DNA from: UMGS1279 sp045577695
GTDB taxonomy: Bacteria > Bacillota > Clostridia > Oscillospirales > Acutalibacteraceae
NCBI GenBank assembly: GCA_045577695.1
Contig: JAZNIW010000054.1
Location: 14,384-78,383, forward strand
Direction: 5' to 3'
DNA length: 64,000 nt
The number at the start of each line of letters is the position of its first letter. Positions within the stretch are counted from its first letter, which is position 1. Below the pieces are notes generated by a model. The model did no database searches. It was given only the letters and a program-made list of their open reading frames with translations, and had not been told where the DNA came from. Shown here piece by piece: positions 7,450 through 16,889 of this stretch. Position numbers and translations under genes: made by a program.

Positions 7450-8922
7450 ATGAAAAAGAATCAAATTTTGGCATTTGACTTTGGTGCTTCCAGCGGCCGC
7501 GCTATGCTCTCTCGCTTGGAAAACGGGAAATTGGTGATTGAAGAAATTCACCGTTTTGCCAACGACCCCGTGCAGGTCGGCGGCCATTTATATTGGGATG
7601 TTCTGCGTTTGTTCCACGAAATTAAGCAGGGTATTTTAAAAGCCAATGCCGCGGGTGGATTTGACAGCATTGGTATCGATACTTGGGGCGTGGATTTTGG
7701 CTTGCTGGATGAACACGGCGAATTGCTCGGCAATCCCTATAACTACCGCGATATCCGCACCGAAGGAATGCAGGAAGAATTTTACAAAACAATGTCGGCC
7801 GAGACCCTCTATGCCGAAACCGGCATTCAACAGGTTGATATCAATACCGTTTATCAATTGCAATATATGGTAAAATATCGCAAGGAAACGATGGCACAGG
7901 CCAAAACCTTTTTGATGATTCCCGATTTGTTCGCCTATTTCTTAACCGGCGCGAAACGGGTAGAATACTCTAACGCTTCAACCACCGGTTTGCTAGACCC
8001 TACCACCAAACAGTGGAACGAAAAGGTGTTATCCGCCCTGGGTATTCGCAAAGATTTATTCGGCGAACTCATTAAACCCGGCGAAATCTACGGTAATCTC
8101 TTGCCCGAAATTTGTGAAGAATTGCACTGTGACAGTGTGCCGGTGGTGGCTGTTGCCTCACACGATACCGCTTCGGCTGTTGCCTCGGTTCCGACGCAGG
8201 AAAAGGATTACGCCTATATCAGTTGCGGCACTTGGTCGCTCTTTGGTACCATTATTGATACCCCGATTTTGTCAGAAGAATCCCGTCAAATTAGTTTCAC
8301 CAACGAAGGCGCTTCGGATGGAAAAATCCGCTACCTCAAAAACATTATGGGCCTTTGGCTCATTCAGCAGTCGCGTCAAGAGTGGAAACGTCAAGGATTG
8401 GACGTTTCCTTTGATGAAATGGAACGTGCCGCCAAAGATGCCGAACCTTTTCGCTGCTTTATCGACCCCGATGCCAAAGATTTCATAGCCCCCGGTAATA
8501 TGCCCAAACGGGTGCAGGAATTCTGCAAACGCACCGGTCAATATGTGCCGCAAACTATGGGAGAAATTTTGCGCTGCATCTATCAAAGTTTGGCCTTTAA
8601 ATATCGCTATGCCGTAGAAGGTTTGGAAAAATTAGTAGGACACAACCTGCCGGTCATCCATATGATTGGTGGCGGCATTAAAGATCAACTGCTTTGCAGT
8701 ATGGCGGCGGACTACTGCCAAAAAACAGTTAAGGCCGGACCTGTCGAGGCGACCGTTACCGGCAATGCGGTGGTGCAGATGATGGCTTTTGATCAAATTC
8801 AAGATTTGAATGCAGCCCGTGCTATTATTGCTGACAGTTTTCCAGTCAAAACCTATTTACCGGCATCCGATTTGGATTTGACCGTTCCCTATGCTGAATT
8901 CTTAAAATATATTGGTTCGTAA
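7450..8922 (+). CDS. rhaB: Rhamnulokinase
   Basis: A 490-residue FGGY-family sugar kinase that phosphorylates L-rhamnulose with ATP. Evidence includes the N-terminal phosphate-1 motif FDFGASSGRAML, the RhaB substrate-loop pattern DTWGVDFGLLD, the SCGTWSLFG segment and the C-terminal adenosine motif MIGGGIKDQLLC. The length is typical (about 490). The ATG at 7450 has GGAGG 8 bases upstream; the ORF extension to 7435 contains that site. No rhaA, rhaD or transporter lies next to it, so the rest of the rhamnose pathway must be elsewhere, or the kinase serves another ketose. A strong terminator follows. Confidence 0.9.
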   Translation: MKKNQILAFDFGASSGRAMLSRLENGKLVIEEIHRFANDPVQVGGHLYWDVLRLFHEIKQGILKANAAGGFDSIGIDTWGVDFGLLDEHGELLGNPYNYRDIRTEGMQEEFYKTMSAETLYAETGIQQVDINTVYQLQYMVKYRKETMAQAKTFLMIPDLFAYFLTGAKRVEYSNASTTGLLDPTTKQWNEKVLSALGIRKDLFGELIKPGEIYGNLLPEICEELHCDSVPVVAVASHDTASAVASVPTQEKDYAYISCGTWSLFGTIIDTPILSEESRQISFTNEGASDGKIRYLKNIMGLWLIQQSRQEWKRQGLDVSFDEMERAAKDAEPFRCFIDPDAKDFIAPGNMPKRVQEFCKRTGQYVPQTMGEILRCIYQSLAFKYRYAVEGLEKLVGHNLPVIHMIGGGIKDQLLCSMAADYCQKTVKAGPVEATVTGNAVVQMMAFDQIQDLNAARAIIADSFPVKTYLPASDLDLTVPYAEFLKYIGS

Positions 8923-8930
8923 TTTTCCAT

Positions 8931-8968
8931 AAAAAAAGGGCCCATTCTCACTGAATGGGCCCTTTTTT
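8931..8968 (+). terminator. Intrinsic terminator after rhaB
   Basis: GGGCCCATTC/GAATGGGCCC stem (8938-8962) followed by six T, preceded by seven A, so it can also work on the other strand. Confidence 0.92.
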
Positions 8969-9035
8969 ATGGGAAGAAAAGAAATCTTATTCCTTTTGCC
9001 CCCGGTGGAAATATTAAAAAAGTAGTCAGAAACTC

Positions 9036-9064
9036 TTGACTTTGTACGACATATGCTATATAAT
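9036..9064 (+). promoter_or_regulatory. Sigma-A promoter of nrdDG
   Basis: TTGACT (9036-9041), a 17-base spacer and TATAAT (9059-9064). The -10 element lies inside the upstream NrdR box. Confidence 0.85.
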
Positions 9065-9101
9065 GTATGTGCTTTTTCGTTTTAAACACAATATATTGTG
9101 T
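9053..9101 (+). promoter_or_regulatory. Tandem NrdR boxes
   Basis: Box 2 (9086-9101) is the palindrome ACACAATATATTGTGT, a full match to the NrdR consensus. Box 1 (9053-9068) has the core CTATATAATG, 9 of 10 matching. The two centres are 33 bases apart, about three helical turns, which is the known NrdR pairing. Box 1 overlaps the -10, so binding of the dATP-loaded repressor should block the polymerase. Confidence 0.85.
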
Positions 9102-9154
9102 TTTCAAACAATTTAACTCACCGATTTTAACTCATAAGGTAAGGAGAAAACAGA

Positions 9155-11329
9155 ATGAAAATTATTAAGCGGAACGGCGCAGAAGAAGTTTTCGATTTTC
9201 AAAAAATCCAAAACGCCATTCAAAAAGCCAACGAATCGGTCGAACCCAACGACCGTATGACCGATTTGCAAATTCAACGAATTACCGAATCGGTGGTTAT
9301 TTCCTGCGAATCGCTGGGTCGTGCCCCCACAGTCGAAGAAATTCAAGACTTGGTGGAAAAGAAAATTATGGCACACGGCGCCTTTGAAGTGGCAAAAAGC
9401 TACATTACTTATCGATATGTTCGCTCTTTGGTGCGCAAAAGCAACACCACCGATGACAAAATCCTCTCGCTGATTGAATGCAATAACGAAGAGGTAAAAC
9501 AAGAAAATTCAAACAAAAACCCGGTGGTCAACTCCACTCAGCGTGATTATATGGCCGGCGAGGTTTCGCGGGATATTACCAACCGTATCTTGTTGCCGAA
9601 AGAGATTGTAGATGCCCACAACGAAGGGATCATTCACTTTCACGATTCGGATTATTTTGCCCAGCATATGCATAACTGCGACTTGGTGAATCTGGAGGAT
9701 ATGCTGCAAAACGGAACGGTGATTACCGGTACCTTAATCGAGCGTCCCCACAGTTTTTCTACTGCTTGTAACATTGCCACCCAAATCATCGCGCAGGTAG
9801 CATCCAATCAGTATGGCGGGCAGTCCATTTCATTGACCCATCTAGCACCTTTCGTGCAGGTTTCGCGCGAAAAAATCACCCGTCAAGTACGGGAGGAAAT
9901 GCAGAAACTAAACCTATCAATTTCTGTTGAGCAGGAAAAAACTATGGTAGAAACCCGCCTGCGAGAGGAAATTCGTCGCGGGGTGCAAACGATTCAATAT
10001 CAAGTGGTTACTCTGCTGACTACCAATGGACAAGCCCCCTTTGTAACGGTGTTTATGTATTTGGGTGAGGCCGCGAATGAACAGGAAAAAAGCGACCTCG
10101 CTATGATTATTGAAGAGGTTTTGCTCCAACGTTATCAAGGGGTGAAGAACGAAAAGGGTGTATGGGTAACCCCCGCCTTCCCAAAACTGATTTACGTGTT
10201 AGAGGAAGAAAATATCCACGAGGATTCAAAATATTGGTATTTGACCGAGCTGGCGGCAAAATGCACCGCCAAACGTATGGTTCCGGATTATATTTCCGAG
10301 AAAAAGATGAAGGAATTGAAGGTCGACCAAAATGGCGACGGCCAATGCTACACCTGCATGGGTTGCCGCAGCTTTTTAACCCCCTATGTCGACGAAAACA
10401 AAAAGCCGAAATATTACGGCCGTTTTAACCAAGGGGTGGTCACCATCAACTTGGTGGATGTTGCCCTCTCTTCAGGCGGCGATAAGGAAAAATTCAACAG
10501 AATTTTTGATGAGCGACTGGAACTGTGTCATCAAGCCTTGCTTTGTCGCCACGAACGGCTCAAAGGCACCCTTTCGGATGCTGCCCCAATTTTGTGGCAA
10601 TACGGCGCTTTGGCGCGGTTGAAAAAGGGCGAGCCGATTGACAAACTTTTGTTTGGCGGTTATTCCACCATTTCGCTGGGATATGCCGGCCTTTATGAAT
10701 GTGTTAAGTATATGACCGGAAAAAGCCATACCGACCCCGAAGCTACCCCCTTTGCTCTGGCTGTGATGGACCGGATGAACGCTGCTTGCCGCCGTTGGAA
10801 AGAAGCCCATAATATTGATTTCAGCTTGTATGGAACTCCGTTGGAGTCAACCACCTACAAATTTGCTAAATGCTTACAACGTCGCTTTGGAGTGATTCCC
10901 GGAGTAACCGATAAGGGTTATATCACCAACAGCTACCACGTCCACGTAACCGAAGAGATCGATGCCTTTGAAAAATTGCGTTTCGAGGCACAATTCCAAC
11001 ATTTATCCCCCGGCGGTGCCATCAGTTATGTCGAAGTTCCGAATATGCAACACAACATTCCGGCCGTGTTGCAGGTGATGAAATTTATATACGACAATAT
11101 CATTTATGCTGAATTAAACACCAAGTCGGATTATTGTCAAGAATGCGGATTCGACGGAGAGATCGAAATTGTCGAGCAGGAAGGGAAACTCATTTGGCGC
11201 TGCCCCAACTGTGGAAATATTAATCAAGATAAAATGAATGTTGCGCGCCGCACCTGCGGATATATTGGAACTCAGTATTGGAACCAAGGGCGCACCCACG
11301 AAATCAAAGAAAGGGTTTTGCACCTTTAA
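9155..11329 (+). CDS. nrdD: Anaerobic ribonucleoside-triphosphate reductase
   Basis: A 724-residue glycyl-radical enzyme that makes deoxynucleoside triphosphates without oxygen. It has an N-terminal ATP-cone (about 1-95, allosteric dATP/ATP control), the catalytic barrel, four zinc cysteines (Cys661, Cys664, Cys683, Cys686) and the glycyl-radical motif RTCGYIG (Gly702) near the C terminus. The start has AAGGAG nine bases upstream. The stop overlaps the nrdG start by one base (TAATG), so the enzyme and its activase are translationally coupled. NrdR boxes in the promoter predict repression when dATP is high. Confidence 0.97.
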   Translation: MKIIKRNGAEEVFDFQKIQNAIQKANESVEPNDRMTDLQIQRITESVVISCESLGRAPTVEEIQDLVEKKIMAHGAFEVAKSYITYRYVRSLVRKSNTTDDKILSLIECNNEEVKQENSNKNPVVNSTQRDYMAGEVSRDITNRILLPKEIVDAHNEGIIHFHDSDYFAQHMHNCDLVNLEDMLQNGTVITGTLIERPHSFSTACNIATQIIAQVASNQYGGQSISLTHLAPFVQVSREKITRQVREEMQKLNLSISVEQEKTMVETRLREEIRRGVQTIQYQVVTLLTTNGQAPFVTVFMYLGEAANEQEKSDLAMIIEEVLLQRYQGVKNEKGVWVTPAFPKLIYVLEEENIHEDSKYWYLTELAAKCTAKRMVPDYISEKKMKELKVDQNGDGQCYTCMGCRSFLTPYVDENKKPKYYGRFNQGVVTINLVDVALSSGGDKEKFNRIFDERLELCHQALLCRHERLKGTLSDAAPILWQYGALARLKKGEPIDKLLFGGYSTISLGYAGLYECVKYMTGKSHTDPEATPFALAVMDRMNAACRRWKEAHNIDFSLYGTPLESTTYKFAKCLQRRFGVIPGVTDKGYITNSYHVHVTEEIDAFEKLRFEAQFQHLSPGGAISYVEVPNMQHNIPAVLQVMKFIYDNIIYAELNTKSDYCQECGFDGEIEIVEQEGKLIWRCPNCGNINQDKMNVARRTCGYIGTQYWNQGRTHEIKERVLHL

Positions 11330-11850
11330 TGTATTACGGAGAGATTAAAAACTGCGATATTGCCAACGGCGAAGGCGTACGGGTAACTCTGTTTGTTTCG
11401 GGTTGCCGCAACCGGTGCAAGGGTTGCTTTCAACCCCAAACTTGGGATTTTTTCTATGGGCAACCCTTTACCAAAGAAACCGAAGATACTCTGCTTGATT
11501 TGTTAGAACCCGATTATATTGACGGATTGACTCTACTGGGCGGTGAACCCTTTGAACCCGAAAACCAGGCACCGATTCTGGCCTTTTTGCAGCGGGTAAA
11601 GCAACGGTTTCCGCAAAAAACCATTTGGGCTTTTACCGGATTCACTTGGGAGGAACTAATGCAGCAAGAACCCCGCCCGCGATGCGCGGTGACCGATTCA
11701 CTTCTTTCGCTCGTTGATGTGTTGGTCGACGGAAGATTTGAAGAAGAAAAGCGGAATCTTTGTCTGCGCTTTCGCGGGTCAGAAAACCAACGTATATTGG
11801 ATATGAATGCAACCCGACAAGCACAAAAACCGATTCTTTGGGAATCATAA
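11329..11850 (+). CDS. nrdG: Anaerobic ribonucleotide reductase activating protein
   Basis: A 173-residue radical SAM activase that installs the glycyl radical on NrdD. The CxxxCxxC motif is Cys26-Cys30-Cys33 (CRNRCKGC), preceded by the family segment DIANGEGVRVTLFVSG, with the SAM-binding LLGGEPFEP later. The ATG at 11329 shares a base with the nrdD stop; the longer frame inside nrdD is ignored. There is no strong ribosome site, consistent with coupling. Confidence 0.95.
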   Translation: MYYGEIKNCDIANGEGVRVTLFVSGCRNRCKGCFQPQTWDFFYGQPFTKETEDTLLDLLEPDYIDGLTLLGGEPFEPENQAPILAFLQRVKQRFPQKTIWAFTGFTWEELMQQEPRPRCAVTDSLLSLVDVLVDGRFEEEKRNLCLRFRGSENQRILDMNATRQAQKPILWES

Positions 11851-11854
11851 CTAC

Positions 11855-11895
11855 GGCACTCCTTTTCTTTTGTTGTGAGAAAAGGAGTGCCTTTT
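11855..11895 (+). terminator. Intrinsic terminator after nrdG
   Basis: A 14-bp stem, GGCACTCCTTTTCT with AGAAAAGGAGTGCC, followed by TTTT. Confidence 0.88.
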
Positions 11896-11936
11896 CATTA
11901 CCATAAAATTGGTTGATTTTTTCTTTAAAAAATTGG

Positions 11937-11965
11937 TTGAATCACAAGAATAGATATGCTATAAT
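11937..11965 (+). promoter_or_regulatory. Sigma-A promoter of the sugar dehydratase-LCP pair
   Basis: TTGAAT (11937-11942), a 17-base spacer and TATAAT (11960-11965), about 60 bases before the ATG at 12027. Confidence 0.75.
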
Positions 11966-12026
11966 AAATATGATGTATTTTGGCGTATTATGCGGTAACC
12001 CCAAAAAATCAGAAAGAGGAGTTATT

Positions 12027-13898
12027 ATGAATCTGAGAACAGTAAAGGGAAAACGATTCCGCATTGTTTTTTTATTGCTTTTTTTAGATATCCTGTTTAT
12101 TGCCGGTTCGTTTTTTTCAGCTTTGCTCTTGCGGTACGACATTGATTACACAAAAATCCCCCTCGATTTTATGCATTCTTATCTGTCTGCCATTGGTGGT
12201 TGGGTGATTATCTGTATCCTTGTTTTTGCGCTACTGAAACTTTATCAGAATATACTGACCTTTGCCGGACAGGAAGACCTGATTCGCATTTTGGTTGCCT
12301 ATGTTATTTTGTCGGTTTTGGGTGTTTTTTACGTGGCTGTTTTTAACGTTTATTTGCCGCGAACGGTTTATTTTATCGGTTGGTTTTTGAGCTTCGCTTC
12401 CACCCTTGCCATTCGCTTCAGCCACCGCATTATCAGTGGCATTCGCAGCCGCATAAGCAATCGGCAAGCCAACCGCGAGCAGGCCGAACGAATTATGATT
12501 ATCGGCGCCGGCAATGCCGGACGGTTGGTCTTGCGCGAGTATTTAGAAAGTGACAAAATCACCGGTACGGTGGTCTGTTTTATCGACGATAATCTGCAAA
12601 AAAAAGGTTGCCTGCTGAATGGTGTGCCGATTGTGGGAACACGGCAAGATATCGTTGATACCGTGGCCGAGTACCGCGTGAACAAAATCATCTATGCCAT
12701 CCCCAGTTCCAATGGCGAAACCAAAAAGGATATTTTGAATTTTTGTTTTCAGACCGGTTGTCAGGTGGAAATCGTCCCCGGCATTTATCAGTTAGCCAAC
12801 GGACAACATACCGCCGATAAGATACGAAAAGTAGAACTGCAAGACCTATTGGGAAGAGACCTCGTACAAGTTAATCTCGATGAGATTTATCGCTACATAT
12901 CGGATAAAGTAGTAATGGTTACCGGCGGTGGCGGTTCGATTGGAAGTGAACTTTGCCGCCAGATTGCTTTTAGTTCTCCCAAACAACTGATTATTTTTGA
13001 TATTTACGAAAATAATGCTTATGATATTCAAATGGAATTGCGCCACAGATACCCCGATTTAAACTTGGTGGTTCTCATTGGTTCGGTGCGTAATACCGCC
13101 CGTTTGGATTATGTGATGGAGCATTATAAACCTGATATTGTTTTTCACGCTGCCGCGCATAAGCACGTACCGTTGATGGAGGACAGTCCAAACGAAGCCA
13201 TTAAAAACAATGTATTTGGCACCTATAAGATGGCCGAAATTTCGGTGAAACATGGCGTGAAAAAATTTGTTTTGATTTCAACCGATAAAGCCGTAAACCC
13301 CACCAATATTATGGGGGCTTCTAAACGTCTGTGTGAAATGGTGGTACAGATGATGAACCGCCGTTATCCCCAAACCGAATTTGTCGCGGTGCGGTTCGGC
13401 AACGTGCTGGGCAGCAACGGCAGTGTGATTCCGTTGTTTAAAAGACAGATTAATGAGGGCGGCCCTGTCACGGTCACCCATCCTGAAATCACCCGCTTTT
13501 TTATGACCATACCCGAAGCAGTTTCGCTGGTATTGCAGGCAGGTTATTATGCTAAGGGCGGCGAAATTTATGTATTGGATATGGGCGAACCGGTCAAGAT
13601 TGCCGATATGGCCCGCAATTTGATTCGCCTTTCGGGTTACGAGCCGGATTATGAGATACAAATCAAATACACCGGTCTCCGCCCGGGCGAAAAGCTGTAT
13701 GAAGAACTGTTAATGGATGAAGAAGGTATGCAAGAAACGGAAAATCGACTGATTCATATCGGAAAACCGATTGAAATGGACGACGCCTTGTTTCAAACGC
13801 AACTGGAGCGATTAAAAGAAGCCTGTGCAACCGAATCGGAAAAAATGAAATATATTGTGGCCGAAATCGTAACGACTTATCGGCCGAGCAATCTGTAA
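12027..13898 (+). CDS. FlaA1/CapD-like nucleotide-sugar 4,6-dehydratase, membrane-anchored
   Basis: A 623-residue polysaccharide biosynthesis protein. Four N-terminal membrane helices (about 8-135) are followed by a CoA-binding-like Rossmann domain (IIGAGNAGR, about 158) and a short-chain dehydrogenase domain (TGGGGSIGSE, about 299). The active site has Ser418 and, in place of the usual Tyr, Met429 four residues before Lys433: the Ser-Met-Lys triad known from inverting or retaining 4,6-dehydratases such as WbpM and PglF. The likely product is a UDP-4-keto-6-deoxy-HexNAc used for surface glycan or glycoprotein. The ATG at 12027 has AGAGGAG upstream. It is followed after 19 bases by an LCP gene, which fits a wall-polymer role. 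Confidence 0.88.
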   Translation: MNLRTVKGKRFRIVFLLLFLDILFIAGSFFSALLLRYDIDYTKIPLDFMHSYLSAIGGWVIICILVFALLKLYQNILTFAGQEDLIRILVAYVILSVLGVFYVAVFNVYLPRTVYFIGWFLSFASTLAIRFSHRIISGIRSRISNRQANREQAERIMIIGAGNAGRLVLREYLESDKITGTVVCFIDDNLQKKGCLLNGVPIVGTRQDIVDTVAEYRVNKIIYAIPSSNGETKKDILNFCFQTGCQVEIVPGIYQLANGQHTADKIRKVELQDLLGRDLVQVNLDEIYRYISDKVVMVTGGGGSIGSELCRQIAFSSPKQLIIFDIYENNAYDIQMELRHRYPDLNLVVLIGSVRNTARLDYVMEHYKPDIVFHAAAHKHVPLMEDSPNEAIKNNVFGTYKMAEISVKHGVKKFVLISTDKAVNPTNIMGASKRLCEMVVQMMNRRYPQTEFVAVRFGNVLGSNGSVIPLFKRQINEGGPVTVTHPEITRFFMTIPEAVSLVLQAGYYAKGGEIYVLDMGEPVKIADMARNLIRLSGYEPDYEIQIKYTGLRPGEKLYEELLMDEEGMQETENRLIHIGKPIEMDDALFQTQLERLKEACATESEKMKYIVAEIVTTYRPSNL

Positions 13899-13917
13899 CC
13901 GAAAGAAAGGAAACGAT

Positions 13918-15141
13918 ATGACTATGCGTTATAAAAGCAATGCCACCGCGAAGAAGAAAAGTGTCTTTGCCGTTATCACCACTATTTTGTATGTGATAGA
14001 ACTAATAATCGGCATCGGTGGCACAATTTATATTGCTGTTTTGGATTTGTTGCCGATAAAATATTTATTTATTTTATTTGCTATGCTTTTGTTTGTGGGC
14101 GGTTTGCAATACGCCCTGCTGGCCTGTAAAAAAGGTGGAAAAAACGAACAAGCTGTTTTAAAAACGCTTTGTATGTTACTCAGCGTTGTGGTTCTTTTTG
14201 TTTCGGTGATGGGAGTTTCGTTACTGGGAACGGTATCTCAAGCTGTTTCCACCCTGCCGGGGGAAACGATTGAAAATGCTGCAGCAAAAGAAGATGTGTC
14301 TAAAGAAAGTTTCGTGGTTTATTTGTCTGGTGTGGATACCCGTAACTCAAAAAAAATTCCGGAAAAGGGCCTTTCGGACGTAAATATGGTAATTGCAATC
14401 AATCCAAACACCCATAAAGTGTTGATGATTAACGTCCCGCGTGACTATTATGTTCCGCTTGAGGGAAACACCAATAAGATGGATAAATTGACCCATGCCG
14501 GCAGTTACGGGGTAGATTGCTCAATGCGCACCCTGGAAGCACTGTTTGATATCGAATTCAACTATTATGTGCGTATCAATTTTAAATCGGCGGTTGATAT
14601 CGTCGATGCCGTTGGCGGCGTCACAGTGGATTCGGATTACGCCTTTACCAGCAAACACTCCCTTTCCAAAAGAGTTTATCAATTTAAAAAAGGGGAAAAC
14701 ACCTTAAGCGGCGATGCGGCGTTAGCCTTTGCTCGCGAACGCAAAAGTTTTTCGAACGGTGACCGCCAACGCGGAATTCATCAACAAATGGTTATTCGAG
14801 CCGTAGCCGGTAAGATGATGTCCCCCTCCATTTTAAATTCAAAAAAACTCAGTAAAATTTTAGATGCAATTTTTGATAATATCTTAACCAACTTCACGGA
14901 AAAAGAGGTAAAATCTCTGGTTAAAATGCAACTCAACGAAATGCCAAAATGGAAAATTGCTTCGGCGGCTGTCGACGGTCGTGGCTCCAAAGCCGTAACC
15001 TATTCCGGTGGTTCTCAACAACTATATGTTATGATTCCCAATCAAGCCACCATTCAAACGGCACAACAAGAGCTGAAAAAACTGTTGGACTCTGAAACGG
15101 TTTCACAAACCGACGCGGGAAGCAGTACGATGAATCCGTAA
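13918..15141 (+). CDS. LytR-CpsA-Psr (LCP) family glycopolymer transferase
   Basis: A 407-residue membrane protein. Three N-terminal hydrophobic segments (about 15-110) precede the extracellular LCP domain, with VYLSGVDTR, the conserved NVPRDYYVPL arginine segment and ALAFARERKSFSNGDRQRG. LCP enzymes transfer undecaprenyl-linked glycopolymers to peptidoglycan. AAGGA lies 7 bases before the ATG. It is probably co-transcribed with the upstream sugar dehydratase. The polar C-terminal tail is short. Which polymer it attaches cannot be read from the sequence. Confidence 0.9.
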   Translation: MTMRYKSNATAKKKSVFAVITTILYVIELIIGIGGTIYIAVLDLLPIKYLFILFAMLLFVGGLQYALLACKKGGKNEQAVLKTLCMLLSVVVLFVSVMGVSLLGTVSQAVSTLPGETIENAAAKEDVSKESFVVYLSGVDTRNSKKIPEKGLSDVNMVIAINPNTHKVLMINVPRDYYVPLEGNTNKMDKLTHAGSYGVDCSMRTLEALFDIEFNYYVRINFKSAVDIVDAVGGVTVDSDYAFTSKHSLSKRVYQFKKGENTLSGDAALAFARERKSFSNGDRQRGIHQQMVIRAVAGKMMSPSILNSKKLSKILDAIFDNILTNFTEKEVKSLVKMQLNEMPKWKIASAAVDGRGSKAVTYSGGSQQLYVMIPNQATIQTAQQELKKLLDSETVSQTDAGSSTMNP

Positions 15142-15240
15142 CCGAATGGATATGCCCCCTTTTTTCAAAAGGTTCTATCACACAAATATTGCGATAGCCA
15201 ACCTAAAACCTGTAAAGGTAAATGAAAAATGAGTAAATAA

Positions 15241-15501
15241 GTAGAGCATATTTGGAAAAATCCGTTAAAATGGAATGAAACAAAAAAACCATTAACGGAA
15301 AACCAAATATGCTCTGCTTTTTTACAGAGAATTTTTCGGATTGCAAGGAATCGATATCACAAAGTTTTGGCCATAAACGACTATGCACAATATGTTCATC
15401 GGCATCAAAACCCAACTGTCCTTGAAGTGATTTTTCAAAAATTTAAAGAAATCAATATTATTCACGCAGTCAAACTCATTGGCTTGAGCGCCATCTTTTA
15501 A
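15241..15501 (+). other. Open frame without a start codon; possible gene remnant
   Basis: The stretch 15142-15520 holds no clear gene. On the plus strand one frame stays open for 86 codons from a TAA at 15238 to a TAA at 15499-15501, encoding a basic peptide (ending EINIIHAVKLIGLSAIF), but no ATG, GTG or TTG start or ribosome site is present. An overlapping minus-strand frame (15203-15415) also lacks support. It may be a decayed gene end, or chance. I do not recognise it. Confidence 0.25.
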
Positions 15502-15520
15502 TAAAGGGAACTGTTAATGA

Positions 15521-15561
15521 AAAGAAAACACCCCGACGAAGCGAAAAGCTTCATCGGGGTG
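15521..15561 (-). terminator. Intrinsic terminator of the str/tuf operon
   Basis: A stem of 14 bases (15529-15542 with 15548-15561, one mismatch) and a 5-base loop. On the minus strand the stem is followed by TTTTCTTTTC, just after the tuf stop. Confidence 0.9.
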
Positions 15562-15593
15562 GAATCATAAACGCAATAACCGAAGATTACAAA

Positions 15594-16790
15594 TTATTCG
15601 TTAATCTTGGTAACAACGCCGGAACCTACGGTACGGCCACCTTCACGGATAGCGAAACGCAAACCTTCTTCGATAGCGATAGGAGTGATGAGTTCAACAT
15701 CCATCTCTACGTTATCGCCAGGCATACACATCTCAGTGCCTTCCGGCAAGGAGATAACGCCGGTAACGTCGGTAGTTCTGAAGTAGAACTGAGGACGATA
15801 GTTGTTGAAGAACGGAGTATGACGACCGCCTTCTTCCTTGTTCAGGACATAAACCTGACCGTGGAATTTGGTATGGGGGTTGATAGAGCCGGGTTTGCAG
15901 AGAACCTGACCACGCTCGATATCGGTACGTTGTACACCACGGAGCAGAGCGCCGATGTTATCGCCGGCCTCAGCATAATCGAGGATTTTACGGAACATTT
16001 CGATACCGGTAACAACGGTTTTGCTGGTTTCTTTGATACCAACGATTTCAACTTCTTCCGAAGTGCGGAGTTGACCACGTTCTACACGGCCGGTAGCAAC
16101 GGTACCACGACCGGTGATGGTGAATACGTCTTCAACCGGCATCAAGAAAGGTAGGTCAGCTTTACGATCGGGAGTCGGGATGTAGCTATCAACAGCGTCC
16201 ATCAACTCGGCAATCGGAGCATAAGCAGCATCAGAGGGGTCGCTTCCGGCTTCGAGAGCTTTCAAAGCAGAACCCTTGATGATGGGGGTATCATCGCCGG
16301 GGAATTCGTATTTATCCAAAGTCTCACGGATTTCCATTTCAACGAGTTCGAGAAGCTCTTCGTCGTCTACTTGGTCACATTTGTTCATAAATACTACGAT
16401 ATAGGGAACACCTACCTGACGAGCAAGCAAGAGATGTTCTTTGGTTTGTGCCATCGGGCCATCGGTCGAGGCGATAACCAAGATAGCGCCGTCCATCTGA
16501 GCAGCAGCGGTAATCATGTTCTTAACATAGTCAGCATGGCCGGGGCAGTCAACGTGGGCATAGTGACGGGTTTCGGTTTCGTACTCAACGTGAGCAGTGT
16601 TGATGGTAATACCACGCTCTCTCTCTTCGGGAGCCTTATCGATGTTGGCATAATCCTCGAATTGAGCTTGGCCTTTCAAAGAAAGGTACTTGGTGATAGC
16701 GGCGGTAAGGGTAGTCTTACCATGGTCAACGTGGCCGATGGTGCCAATGTTAACGTGGGGTTTATTGCGTTCGAATTTTGCTTTTGCCAT
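15594..16790 (-). CDS. tuf: Elongation factor Tu
   Basis: A 398-residue translational GTPase that delivers aminoacyl-tRNA to the ribosome. The GTP-binding motifs are GHVDHGKTT (19-27), DCPGHADY and NKCD, followed by domains 2 and 3. Length and sequence are standard. AAGGAGG precedes the ATG. It is the last gene of the rpoB-rpoC-rpsL-rpsG-fusA-tuf unit and has its own promoter in the fusA-tuf gap, as expected for the most abundant product. Confidence 0.99.
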   Translation of the reverse strand: MAKAKFERNKPHVNIGTIGHVDHGKTTLTAAITKYLSLKGQAQFEDYANIDKAPEERERGITINTAHVEYETETRHYAHVDCPGHADYVKNMITAAAQMDGAILVIASTDGPMAQTKEHLLLARQVGVPYIVVFMNKCDQVDDEELLELVEMEIRETLDKYEFPGDDTPIIKGSALKALEAGSDPSDAAYAPIAELMDAVDSYIPTPDRKADLPFLMPVEDVFTITGRGTVATGRVERGQLRTSEEVEIVGIKETSKTVVTGIEMFRKILDYAEAGDNIGALLRGVQRTDIERGQVLCKPGSINPHTKFHGQVYVLNKEEGGRHTPFFNNYRPQFYFRTTDVTGVISLPEGTEMCMPGDNVEMDVELITPIAIEEGLRFAIREGGRTVGSGVVTKINE

Positions 16791-16844
16791 TAGTATTTCC
16801 TCCTTAAAAAATCCTTTTCGGAATAAGATTAATATCCACTTGGT

Positions 16845-16873
16845 ATTGTACCAAATGTACTGCCAAATTGCAA
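16845..16873 (-). promoter_or_regulatory. Internal promoter for tuf
   Basis: On the minus strand TTGCAA (16873-16868), a 17-base spacer and TACAAT (16850-16845), in the 99-base gap between fusA and tuf. Confidence 0.7.
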
Positions 16874-16889
16874 GACTTTTTTTGGAAAA

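Noticed and set aside
15203..15415. Minus-strand 70-codon frame
   Set aside because: Overlaps the plus-strand remnant, lacks start signals, and has no recognisable content.
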